Source of the DNA: Deltaproteobacteria bacterium
GTDB lineage: Bacteria; Desulfobacterota; Desulfarculia; Adiutricales; Adiutricaceae
Direction: 5' to 3'
DNA length: 64,000 nucleotides
Assembly (NCBI GenBank): GCA_031273455.1
Contig: JAISRZ010000107.1
Location: forward strand, 40,823 to 104,822
How positions within the stretch are numbered: the first letter of the stretch is position 1; each line of letters opens with the position of its first letter. Below the pieces are notes generated by a model that was not told the DNA's origin, did no database searches, and worked only from the letters and a program-made list of their open reading frames with translations. A program made the position numbers and the translations under genes. Positions 18,018 to 26,507 of this stretch are shown here, one piece after another.

Positions 18018-19112
18018 GTGGCGGCTATCAGGATACTGGAGTTAAAAGGTGAAGGCCGCCCCTTGGGTGAGGGTCACGGCGAGGCCTTGCGCGCGGAGAT
18101 TAAAGAGTTTATCGCCCGAGCCTTAGAGGTCCACGCCCAGAATATTAGCCACAAAGTCGGAAAAACCGAGCTTTTGGGGTTCGCTTCGCGGAATCTAGCG
18201 GCCATTAAAGCTTACAGCCCCCTTCTTCTTGAGGAGATGGAAGGGATAGCCGCTGGGGCCAAGGTCGATTTTTCCGAGATTCTTTTTTTAAACTCCTTTT
18301 TAGAGCTGGAGGATTTGCGGCCCCCGGCTTTAGGCGGGCGACTTTTAGCTAAACCTTTGTGGGGTTGCACGAGTTTTAACGTTCTCCCTAAGGCCGCCGC
18401 TAACGGCCAGACTTATCTGGCCCAGACCTACGATATGGAGCCTTACTACGCCCGTTATAACGTGGTCTTAAAGATCGAAAGACCTAAAGGTCGCGAGATC
18501 GTCCAAACGGTGGCCGGGGTTTTAGGCTTAAACGGGCAAAACGACCGCGGGGTCGGGCTAGTTATCAATAAACTAGTGGCTAAAGACGCCCGGCCTGGGG
18601 TTATTTACCCGGTCATCGTCCGGAAGGCTTTAGCCCAAGACCGTTTAGGCGACGCTTTTGGGGCCATTGTCTTCGCCTCTAGGGCCACGGGCATGAACTA
18701 CCAACTGGCCAGTTCCGATGGCTTGGGTTTTTGTTTGGAGCTAACCGCTGGCCAATACTACCTTTGGCCCATTGACGGGGCCATCGCCCACACCAACCAC
18801 TTTTTATCCGATTACTTAAAGCCTTATGAGACGCCCAACTGGCTAAGCCACGGGGGCTCTTATGTCCGCCGGGAAGTGGCCAGCCGCTTCTTAAAGGAAA
18901 ACCACGGGCGGATCGATGTCGAAGCCCTTAAGACCATCTTACAAGACCACACCAATCACCCCCGGTCCATTTGCGCCCACTATCTGGAAGGGGAACCAGA
19001 GTCCACGGCTTGCGCCACCATTATGGCCGTGATTTTAGACCTCAATAAGGGGGTAACCTACGTGACCTCGGGCAACCCCTGTCAAAACGAGTTTACGGAG
19101 ATCGCTTTTTAG
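18018..19112 (+). CDS. C45-family acyltransferase/peptidase (acyl-CoA:6-APA acyltransferase-like, Ntn hydrolase)
   Basis: 364 residues from a GTG start with GGGAGG upstream. It fits the AAT/C45 family: an N-terminal helical propiece, then LWGCTSFNV with Cys117. In this family that cysteine becomes the N-terminal nucleophile after self-cleavage. Then come the conserved LAQTYDMEPYY and GVLGLNGQNDRGVGLVIN, and the C-terminal STACATIMAVI region. Known members hydrolyse or transfer acyl groups on amides; the substrate here is unknown. No signal peptide, so cytoplasmic. It lies 300 bases after the GS-like ligase and 61 bases before the radical SAM gene, perhaps one transcription unit with the latter. 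Confidence 0.8.
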   Translation: MAAIRILELKGEGRPLGEGHGEALRAEIKEFIARALEVHAQNISHKVGKTELLGFASRNLAAIKAYSPLLLEEMEGIAAGAKVDFSEILFLNSFLELEDLRPPALGGRLLAKPLWGCTSFNVLPKAAANGQTYLAQTYDMEPYYARYNVVLKIERPKGREIVQTVAGVLGLNGQNDRGVGLVINKLVAKDARPGVIYPVIVRKALAQDRLGDAFGAIVFASRATGMNYQLASSDGLGFCLELTAGQYYLWPIDGAIAHTNHFLSDYLKPYETPNWLSHGGSYVRREVASRFLKENHGRIDVEALKTILQDHTNHPRSICAHYLEGEPESTACATIMAVILDLNKGVTYVTSGNPCQNEFTEIAF

Positions 19113-19173
19113 CCTCTAAACCATTTGGCCATAAACCATAGAAGCCTAAATCCAAAAGGGGGTAAGTTTAACC

Positions 19174-20100
19174 ATGCTCAATCTGTTTATCACCCCTAAA
19201 TGCGACTTGGGTTGCGACTATTGCTTTGTGGCCCCGGATTTTGGCGGGGCCAAGAAGGATCTGGCTCGGGCGGAGTTTGATCTTCTTCTAGCCTGGCTAG
19301 AGGAGACCGGGGCTTACTCTTTAGGCTTATTGGGCGGGGAGCCCACCTTACACCCGGATCTCTTTTATTTTCTGGAAAGGTTAGGGGCCAAGGGGATCGC
19401 CCCGGTTGTTTTCACCAATGGCCTTTTCCCCCATGACTTTTGCGAGCCTTTAGCGGGCTTAACTAAAGGGTTAGTGGTTAACTACAACGACCCCAGCGCC
19501 TTAAAACCCGAAGGCTACGCCTTACGCGAAAAGAACCTTGATTGTTTAGCCAATCTCGGGGCTAAGCTCACCTTGGCCAAAAACTTCGCCCCCGGGCGAA
19601 TGGATTACGACTATCTCCTGAAAGCCGCGGCTCGCTATGGGGTCAAAACCATCCGTTGCGATCTGGCTCGGCCCCGGGCGGATGGCCGGAATAACCACTT
19701 TATAGGCGAAAGCTTAAAGGCCGCGGCCAAGGTCTTAGCGGCTTTTGTCATTAAATCATTTTTAGCCGGGATCGAGGCTGGGGTGGACTGCTGTTTACCG
19801 GCTTGCTTTTTTAGCCCTCGGGAACTAAGTTTTTTGGAAGTCGAGCCGCGGCCTTTAAGGGGCGTTTGTTTACCGTCTTTAGATATCTTACCGGATCTTT
19901 CGGTCATTCATTGTTGGCCTTTAAAAGATATCCAAGCCCCGAAAGCCACGGTCTTTGACGGGGAAACCGATTTATTGGGCCACTTCGCCCAAGAGGTCGT
20001 TAGTCTTCGGGCCCAAAGGCGGGCCACTTGCCAGGAGCCCTGTCGGCCAGCCTTTTCTTGTCAAGGCGGATGCTTATCCCCTAGCTGGTCCACATTCTAG
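19174..20100 (+). CDS. radical SAM protein with C-terminal cysteine cluster
   Basis: 308 residues. The N-terminal CX3CX2C (Cys10, Cys14, Cys17 in KCDLGCDYCF) binds the SAM-cleaving 4Fe-4S cluster, and LLGGEPTLHP is the SAM-binding GGEPT motif. The C-terminus has further cysteines (VCLPSLDIL, VIHCWPL, CQEPCRPAFSCQGGC), like the SPASM/twitch auxiliary clusters of peptide- or protein-modifying radical SAM enzymes. No short precursor peptide gene is evident beside it. It lies 20 bases before the molybdopterin oxidoreductase and may be co-transcribed. The substrate is unknown. Confidence 0.82.
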   Translation: MLNLFITPKCDLGCDYCFVAPDFGGAKKDLARAEFDLLLAWLEETGAYSLGLLGGEPTLHPDLFYFLERLGAKGIAPVVFTNGLFPHDFCEPLAGLTKGLVVNYNDPSALKPEGYALREKNLDCLANLGAKLTLAKNFAPGRMDYDYLLKAAARYGVKTIRCDLARPRADGRNNHFIGESLKAAAKVLAAFVIKSFLAGIEAGVDCCLPACFFSPRELSFLEVEPRPLRGVCLPSLDILPDLSVIHCWPLKDIQAPKATVFDGETDLLGHFAQEVVSLRAQRRATCQEPCRPAFSCQGGCLSPSWSTF

Positions 20101-20120
20101 CTGAGTTATCGGTCTAAATT

Positions 20121-22049
20121 ATGTCTAAATTGATTAAAACCGCCTGTATTCGGGATTGTCCCAACACTTGCTCGCTACTCGCCAAAGTCGAGGGCCAGCG
20201 GGTGGTCTCTTTAACCGGCGATCCCGAGGCCCCCACCAACCAAGGCCGGGTCTGCCGGAAATGCCAAGGGTACGTGGCTAGAGCCTACGATCCCGAGCGT
20301 CTTTTATATCCTTTAATCAAATCCCACGGTCAGTTTACTAGGGCCTCTTGGGCCACGGCCTTGGATCTGGTCGCGGACAAGATCAAAGAGCTTCTGGCCG
20401 CTGACCCCTCAAAGATTCTTTATTATCAGGGGTTTGGCTCGCGGACGGCCTTAAAACTTTTAAACCGCCGGTTTTTTAACCTTTTGGGCCCAGTCTCCAT
20501 CACCAAGGGGACTATCTGCGGCGGGGCCGGTCAAGGGGCCCAGGATCTGGACTACGGGGCCCGGATTTCCCACGACATTCGCGATCACCTCAATAGCCGC
20601 CTTTTGGTCCTCTGGGGCCGTAACCCTATCGTCACTAGCCTAAACCTTTTGCCGGTCATTAAAAAACTAAAAGAAGAGGGTAAAGAGGTTGTCTTAATCG
20701 ATCCCGTCCACACGGAAAGCGTCCCTTTAGCCACCTTCTGTTTAGCCCCCCGGCCCGGCTCGGATAGCCAACTGGCTTTGGCCTTAGCCCGCTTGGTCTT
20801 TGAGGCCAAGGCCGAGGACTTAGATTTTTTAACCAACCATTGCGAAGGGTTTGAAGCCTATCGGAAGATAGTTTTTCAAGAGGATTTAACGGCTAGGGCT
20901 AAGGCCACGGATCTGGACCCTCAAGATATCGTTAAGTTAGCTGAGCTGATGATGGCCCATAAGCCAGTGGCCTTGGTTTTAGGCTGGGGTTTACACCGCT
21001 GGCGCCATTCCCATATCACTATAAGGGCCATTGACGGCTTAGGGGCGGTCTTAGGGTCCATTGGCGCGGTTGGCGGCGGGGTCAGTCAAGGGTTTGAGGA
21101 GTATCAGCCCTATGACTGGGCTATCTGGGGCGACGAAGCTTGGCCTAACCGGCGGAAGCTCTATATGCCTTTACTGGGCGAGGAGCTAGAAAAGGCCGAC
21201 CCCCCGGTGGAGATGATTATGATCACCGCCGGTAACCCGGCGGCCATGTTGCCGGATTCGTCAAGAGTCAGAAAGGCGATCGCGCGGATCCCCTTTAAGG
21301 TGGTGGGCGGCCATTTTCTGGACGACACCGCCGCCTTAGCGGACGTCTTTTTACCGGCCACCTCCTTTTTGGAGGAGGACGACGTGGTGGCCTCGTATGG
21401 GCATAGTTATATTTGCCCGATTAATAAGGCCATTCCGCCCTTAGGGGAAGCCCGCTCGGACTTTGACTTATTTATGGACTTAGGGGCTAGGTTTGGTTTA
21501 ACGGACTACGTTAAACCCCGGGACGAGTGGCTAAGGCTCATCTTAGCCCCCACCATCAAAATGGGGGTTAGTTTAGAGACCATCCAAGCGGGCGGGGCGT
21601 ACCAACCGGATATTCCCCACGCTCCCTTTCAGGATAAGGTCTTTCCCACGCCAACTGGCAAGTTTAACCTTTTAACCGAGTACGAGGACCCGGCGATCTT
21701 TGACCCCGAGCGCCGGTTCGCCCTATTAAGCGTCTCCCCAAAGGAGTGGCTTTGCTCAGAGATTCGCCCTGGGGAAAGGGTTAAGGTCTTGTGGGTTAAG
21801 GTTAACGCGGAAGTGGCTCAAGAATTGGGTTTCACGGAAGATGAGCTAGTCTTGGTCAAAAGCTCGGTCGGCCAGTTAAAAGCCACGGTTAAGTTGGAGC
21901 CTAAGCTAAGGAAGGATTTAGTGGTCATCCCCCGGGGCGGCTGGGCCATGGATGGTTGCGACGTTAACGTTTTAACTAGGGCCGTCTTAACTAAAGTCGG
22001 CTCGGGAACCGCCTATTACCAGACTCGGGTCAACCTGGAAAAATTTTAA
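20121..22049 (+). CDS. molybdopterin-dependent oxidoreductase, catalytic subunit
   Basis: 642 residues of the DMSO reductase superfamily. The N-terminal 4Fe-4S site is Cys9, Cys13, Cys17 and Cys45. GTICGGAGQGAQDL places a cysteine at the likely Mo ligand position. LLVLWGRNPI, ITAGNPAAMLPDS, DTAALADVFLPATSFLEEDD and the C-terminal IPRGGW follow. There is no Tat signal, so it is probably cytoplasmic, and no iron-sulfur or membrane-anchor subunit is adjacent. The short length and lone setting resemble orphan formate dehydrogenase/polysulfide reductase-like proteins. Physiological substrate unknown. Confidence 0.87.
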   Translation: MSKLIKTACIRDCPNTCSLLAKVEGQRVVSLTGDPEAPTNQGRVCRKCQGYVARAYDPERLLYPLIKSHGQFTRASWATALDLVADKIKELLAADPSKILYYQGFGSRTALKLLNRRFFNLLGPVSITKGTICGGAGQGAQDLDYGARISHDIRDHLNSRLLVLWGRNPIVTSLNLLPVIKKLKEEGKEVVLIDPVHTESVPLATFCLAPRPGSDSQLALALARLVFEAKAEDLDFLTNHCEGFEAYRKIVFQEDLTARAKATDLDPQDIVKLAELMMAHKPVALVLGWGLHRWRHSHITIRAIDGLGAVLGSIGAVGGGVSQGFEEYQPYDWAIWGDEAWPNRRKLYMPLLGEELEKADPPVEMIMITAGNPAAMLPDSSRVRKAIARIPFKVVGGHFLDDTAALADVFLPATSFLEEDDVVASYGHSYICPINKAIPPLGEARSDFDLFMDLGARFGLTDYVKPRDEWLRLILAPTIKMGVSLETIQAGGAYQPDIPHAPFQDKVFPTPTGKFNLLTEYEDPAIFDPERRFALLSVSPKEWLCSEIRPGERVKVLWVKVNAEVAQELGFTEDELVLVKSSVGQLKATVKLEPKLRKDLVVIPRGGWAMDGCDVNVLTRAVLTKVGSGTAYYQTRVNLEKF

Positions 22050-22147
22050 ACCTTAGCGTCTTTTTTATCGCCTTTTACCCCCCCCCTTAGCCGCCAGGCG
22101 CTATACCGCCCCCCGCGTCACCGCTAAAGTTTAGGGCGCGGTTGGGG

Positions 22148-22193
22148 CTATAATGTGACGATTTTAAAAATTTGCCCAATCGATCTATAATGT
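22148..22193 (+). promoter_or_regulatory. duplicated TATAAT elements upstream of the TerY-like gene
   Basis: CTATAATGT occurs at 22148-22156 and again at 22185-22193, 37 bases apart. Each contains a perfect -10 hexamer on the plus strand. A weak -35 candidate (TTTAAA) lies 17 bases before the second. They could be tandem promoters for the gene at 22306. Confidence 0.35.
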
Positions 22194-22305
22194 CCCCAAG
22201 AAAATTAAATAAGCGCCCCATCTAACTTCCAAAAGGCCTCAAATCCTGGCGGTTTAAGCTAAGGGCGGCGCTTACTCAACCCCATTATTTCCCAGGTGAC
22301 TTTTT

Positions 22306-23331
22306 ATGGTTAGGCGACTTCCGGTGTATTTTCTATTAGACTGCTCGGAGTCTATGGCCGGCGAACCGTTATTGGCGGTGGAAAACGGGGTGCGGGAAAC
22401 TTTGGCTCATCTTAAAAAAGACCCCCATTCTTTGGAGACAGTTGCCGTTGGCGTTATCGCCTTCGCGGCCAAGGCTAAGACTTTGGTCCCCTTAACCGAG
22501 CTTTACGCGGTCCGTACACCTAGCTTAAGCTTAAGGCCGGGCACGGCCTTGGGGGCGGCCCTGGATCTCTTACGCGAGTCGATTTCACAAGAGGTGGTCA
22601 AATCCACTAAAGAGGTTAAGGGGGATTATAAGCCCATTGTCATGATTTTAACCGATGGCCGCCCAACGGATGACTGGCGCGGTCCTTTGGCTCGCCTTAA
22701 AGCTTTGAAACCCTCCGCGGGCTCTATCTACGGTTTTGGTTGCGGCCCGGAGGTTGACTTTTCGACCTTAAGCCAAGTGTGCGACGTCACCTTCCATTTA
22801 GCTGATCTAAACTCCGAGAGCTTAAGTAAATTATTCCAGTTTGTCACCAGAAGCGTCGGAGCCTCAGTTTTGGCCCCGGAAACCCCCATTTCCTTAGAAA
22901 AGCGGAGTCTAGAGGAACAGGGTCTGACTATGATCGATAAAGCCGCGCCGCCTCAATCCCTTGAGGAAAGCTCAAGGATTTACGTTCACTTAACCTGCTA
23001 TAACACGCGTAAATTAATGCTCCATCGATATAAAAAGGATCTTAATTCTTCTAATTATCTCTTTGATCAAGCCTTTCCTCTGCCCGATGATTTCTTAGCC
23101 GATGGGTCAGCTGGAGCTCCCAGCGTCGCAGGATCTAAGCTAGTTAGCCCCTATGGGACCCCATGCCCTCATTGCGAAAATATTGGGTGGTTAAGATGCG
23201 GCCAGTGTGGGGCTCTGACGTGCTTTGACGTAGCCCATAGAAAGCCCGATTTCTTCTGCTTATCTTGCGGGAATAAGGGCGAGGTTGATTATAATGGGAT
23301 TATCGATGAAGTGAATGGCTCAGCGGGTTGA
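22306..23331 (+). CDS. TerY-like VWA protein with C-terminal zinc ribbon
   Basis: 341 residues. A von Willebrand A domain covers about 1-190: MIDAS DCSESM, GTALGAAL and ILTDGRPTDD. A linker follows, then a C-terminal metal-binding region with CPHCENIGWLRCGQCGALTC and FFCLSCGNKG, the TerY-C type zinc ribbon. The two TerY-like proteins at 42532 and 43278 share the VWA (RRLPVY.L.D.S.SM.GEP) but lack the zinc ribbon. RBS AGGTGA. It sits outside the Ter locus, beside transposase debris and an ADP-ribosylglycohydrolase, and may scaffold phospho-signalling as proposed for TerY. Confidence 0.85.
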   Translation: MVRRLPVYFLLDCSESMAGEPLLAVENGVRETLAHLKKDPHSLETVAVGVIAFAAKAKTLVPLTELYAVRTPSLSLRPGTALGAALDLLRESISQEVVKSTKEVKGDYKPIVMILTDGRPTDDWRGPLARLKALKPSAGSIYGFGCGPEVDFSTLSQVCDVTFHLADLNSESLSKLFQFVTRSVGASVLAPETPISLEKRSLEEQGLTMIDKAAPPQSLEESSRIYVHLTCYNTRKLMLHRYKKDLNSSNYLFDQAFPLPDDFLADGSAGAPSVAGSKLVSPYGTPCPHCENIGWLRCGQCGALTCFDVAHRKPDFFCLSCGNKGEVDYNGIIDEVNGSAG

Positions 23332-23365
23332 TTTTTAATGGAGACTAAGGAAGATTAGGTAGATT

Positions 23366-24944
23366 ATGTACTTTAAAACCTCGACCATTAAGGGCAAAAC
23401 CTATCTTCAATTGGTGGAATCGTATAGGAAAGATGGCCAAGTCAAACGAAGGGTTATCGCCAGATTTGGTCAGCTGGAGAAAGCTATCAATTCTGGCGCT
23501 CTAGAAAGATTTTTAACTTCCGGCGCGCGGATGTTGAAAAATACGATCAATTTTTCTGAATTAAAAGAAGATGATATTTCTTCCGTCACTCATATGAAAG
23601 TGGGAACGGAGCTTGTTTTTGATTGCGTTTGGTCCAAATTGGGAATTGATAAAGAAATTTTAACCCTTTGTTCGGGGAAAAATTTTGATTTCTCGGTGGA
23701 ACGCCTGATGTTCTCCGCCCGTTCCGCAAAGGTTAGTCGATCCTACGAGCGCCTGGCCTCTGGCCAAGCTTTTAGATGAGAAGGATATTCCCGGCGACCA
23801 AGACGTTAGTCCGCGGCGTTTTTTTCAAACCCTGCTTTGGCTGAGCGAACCTTGGGAACAAAATGAGCCGCTCCCTAACGCCGCTGAGCCCCCAGTCGCC
23901 GACCGGGGGGAAAGTTCCCCCAGCGAAAGGCCCGTTAAGGAGATTTTAGAGGAGGCGTTATTCAATCGCCGCCGACCGCTTTCCCCTCAGCTGGATTTGG
24001 TCATCTTTAACGCGACTGATTATCCCTTCGCGGATGATGATGAGGAAACTTTTGGCCAAGAGAACCCTTGGAAAAGTCTTGGCTTATATGGCTATAGTCC
24101 AAAGGCTTATGGTCTGGTTCTGGACAACTTCGGTCGCCCAATCAGTCTAGAATCTTGCCGAGGGAGCCTCGCCAATTTGTCCACCTTGGTTCCAATGGTC
24201 GAGAAAATAAAGGAACGGTTTTCAATTTCGAATGTTTGCGTGATAGATGATAGTTTATGTTTTAATAAAGACATGAGAACCACGATAGCGCAATTAAAAT
24301 GGTCATATATCGCGATTCGTGATTTTGATGAGGAGATCAATAAGTTTTTAGGCGACTTTGGCCCATATAAGGAAGTTAGAGCGCCCCGGCCCTATGAATG
24401 CTTTCCCACCTCAATAAAAGTCAAAGAAGTGGTCGTAAGGGGCGCTAGGTATATCACCTACCAAAACTGGGACGCGGCTAGGGAAGACTCTTTGGCGAAT
24501 GAAGAGGATATCTACCTGGAAGATTCCCCAGGCGCTGGGGCGATCTTCTTGGAAACTAATTTGGACTCGTCGGCGGCGGAAATAGCCCTCCGGGTGGAGC
24601 GGCTTCTGTTCCCCACAATACGTTTTTTAAGGGATCGGTCTAATTGTTTCCAGGCGGACGAGCTCCTTTACGGTTATCTTGGTCGTGATTTTCTGGCTCT
24701 TTTATCGCGAAGCTTTCTTATGGAGACCTTGGCCAGTGAGGCTAAGGAGAGCGACCCACCCCTAGAATGGGCGGACGCTCTGGCCGAGTTAGAAAATTTA
24801 ACCATTCTTCAGCTTCTAATCAAAGATAAACGCGTGGAGATACTGTCCAACGCCCAACCATTGGCTCTCAAAGCTTTTAAGGCCTTAGGTTTACAGTCGC
24901 CAGATCGTCTTACAATCCGTAAAACGCCCAAAGAAATGATTTAA
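23366..24944 (+). pseudogene. frameshifted IS1634/IS4-superfamily transposase
   Basis: The first part (23366-23779, MYFKTSTIKGKTYLQLVESY...) is the typical N-terminus of this transposase group. It runs into a stop at 23777. A +1 frame then continues from about 23745-23770 as AKLLDEKDIPGDQ..., through LSPQLDLVIFNATDYPFADD, ISNVCVIDDSLCFN and the C-terminal LTILQLLIKDKRVEIL...ALGLQSPDRL. Joined, it would be about 525 residues, a normal length. The motifs around the expected DDE residues look eroded (VIDDSL where VADRGM-like is usual; CFQADELLYGYL where an E-x6-R/K helix is usual). I read it as inactive rather than as programmed frameshifting. Terminal inverted repeats were not identified. Confidence 0.7.
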
Positions 24945-25026
24945 GGTCTTTATCTTAACCACCATCGCCTAGGGCCGCTAACCGTTTAGTTGACTACATT
25001 TTTTGTAAATTTAAGGGAATTTTTTT

Positions 25027-25863
25027 ATGTTCGGAGCGATTATCGGGGACATCGCGGGCTCGCGTTTTGAGGGCCGTCGGCGCAATTACAAAGCCGAGGA
25101 TTTTGAGTTATTTCACGAAAGGTGTCACCCAACCGATGACACGGTAATGACCTTGGCTATTGGTCTCGCCATTATGGCCGCCCAAAGCTATAGAGGCCAG
25201 CCGCCCATCGAGACCTATTACGCCGTTCTTAAGGCCCAGGCTGTGAGAACCACCCGGGAGCTTGGGCGGCGGTATATCCACTCTGGCTACGGTCGAGGCT
25301 TTAAGGGCTGGCTTTTGTCCGATTTTCCTACGCCTTACAATAGCTATGGTAACGGGGCGGCCATGCGGATCAGCCCCGTGGGTTTCGCGGCCACCACGGA
25401 AGAAGAGGTGGTGGCCATGAGCCGGGCGGTCACGGAAATCACCCATAACCACGAAGAGGGCCTTAAGGGCGCGGAATCCGTGGCCATGGCCATTTTTTTA
25501 GCCCGTAATGGAGCCACTAAAGCGGATATTCAGAAACGGATCGAGCTAAATTATTATCCATTGGATTTTATGATCGATGATATCCGGCCAACTTACTCCT
25601 TTGACTCCAGTTGCCAGGGCTCCGTCCCCCAGGCCATTAAGTGCTTTCTGGAAGCCACCTCCTTTGAGGGGGCCATCCGGAAGGCCATCTCCATTGGCGG
25701 CGACAGCGACACCATTGGGGCTATAACTGGGTCCATTGCTGAAGCCTTTTATGGCGTCCCCAAGGACCTGAAAGAAACCGCCTATAATCGCCTGGACGAC
25801 TTTGAAAGATCTCTTTACGATAAATGGTCTCTTTTCTTGGAAGGCCACTTGGAAGGCCAATAG
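25027..25863 (+). CDS. ADP-ribosylglycohydrolase family protein
   Basis: 278 residues of the DraG/ARH fold. Both magnesium-binding blocks are intact: MFGAIIGDIAGSRFEG with HPTDDTVMTLA near the N-terminus, and IGGDSDTIGAITGSIAEA near residue 220. The family removes ADP-ribose from proteins, nucleic acids or small molecules. No ADP-ribosyltransferase is adjacent. RBS AGGGAA seven bases before ATG. It is flanked by a transposase wreck on each side. A role linked to the nearby TerY-like protein is possible; I infer this only from position. Confidence 0.88.
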   Translation: MFGAIIGDIAGSRFEGRRRNYKAEDFELFHERCHPTDDTVMTLAIGLAIMAAQSYRGQPPIETYYAVLKAQAVRTTRELGRRYIHSGYGRGFKGWLLSDFPTPYNSYGNGAAMRISPVGFAATTEEEVVAMSRAVTEITHNHEEGLKGAESVAMAIFLARNGATKADIQKRIELNYYPLDFMIDDIRPTYSFDSSCQGSVPQAIKCFLEATSFEGAIRKAISIGGDSDTIGAITGSIAEAFYGVPKDLKETAYNRLDDFERSLYDKWSLFLEGHLEGQ

Positions 25864-25953
25864 TTTAGTTAATTTATAATGATATATGGCGCCCAGCTGT
25901 TAGATTTTTCCTTAATGGTTTTAGGTCAATTGGGCCGCTTAAGAGGCTCGCTT

Positions 25954-26325
25954 ATGTATATTGAAAGGTTTATAAGGGGCGGCCAGACCACGGTTCTTTT
26001 GCGCGAGTCAAGGCGAGAGAGGAAGAAAATTATCAAAACCACTCTCGCCAACCTTTCTAAATTAGATTCTGAGGTTATTAATAATATTGAGCTGGCGTTG
26101 AAAGGCCAAAAATTAGTCGCGAAGGACAGCGTGATCGACCGCCTTAAGCGCCGAGACATGGCGCCTTGCGGTCAGGTTGAGGCCGTCCGCGCCGCTTTGG
26201 AGCGGCTTAGTCTCTTTGAGCTGATTGACCCTATTCCCAGCCTGGAGCGGACTATCGTCTTAGGGTTGGTGGCGGCTGGGATTTTACAGCCACCGGGCGA
26301 GCCTTCCACCTTAACGGAATCCTAA
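25954..26325 (+). pseudogene. N-terminal fragment of an IS1634-family transposase
   Basis: From the ATG at 25954, the text MYIERFIRGGQTTVLLRESR, RKKIIKTTLANLSKLDSEVI and ERTIVLGLVAAGILQP follows the standard N-terminus of IS1634 transposases (TLANLSKL and the RE.DLVVA.I.ARIL.P block). It ends after about 123 residues, just where the family would continue to the catalytic domain, so it is truncated at the 3' side. It differs clearly from the transposases at 23366 and 53671. GAGG lies seven bases before the ATG. Confidence 0.65.
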
Positions 26326-26352
26326 CCTTTAAGCGAAACGCTTAAAGGTTAG
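26322..26352. terminator. perfect 14-bp hairpin at the end of the transposase fragment
   Basis: CTAACCTTTAAGCG (26322-26335), loop AAA, CGCTTAAAGGTTAG (26339-26352). The stem starts inside the stop codon of the fragment. The following sequence is pyrimidine-rich (CGACTTTCTCC) but lacks a clean T-run. It may be a weak terminator or the relic of an element end. Confidence 0.55.
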
Positions 26353-26441
26353 CGACTTTCTCCTTTAATCCACCGCCCTAGCTCGACCAAATCGTTAAAG
26401 CCTAGTTTTTTAACCGCCTTTAAAACTATAGGTTACAACGA

Positions 26442-26484
26442 AAAACCCGCGGGCCTTAGGTTTTAGCCAGGCGCCGCGGGTTTT
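26442..26484 (-). terminator. bidirectional Rho-independent terminator of the Ca2+-ATPase gene
   Basis: AAAACCCGCGG (26442-26452) pairs with CCGCGGGTTTT (26474-26484), 11 pairs, with A- and T-runs on the two sides, so it can stop transcripts from both strands. It lies just downstream of the P-type ATPase stop at 26508. Confidence 0.8.
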
Positions 26485-26507
26485 CTTTAGGGGGTAAGGA
26501 TAAAGCC

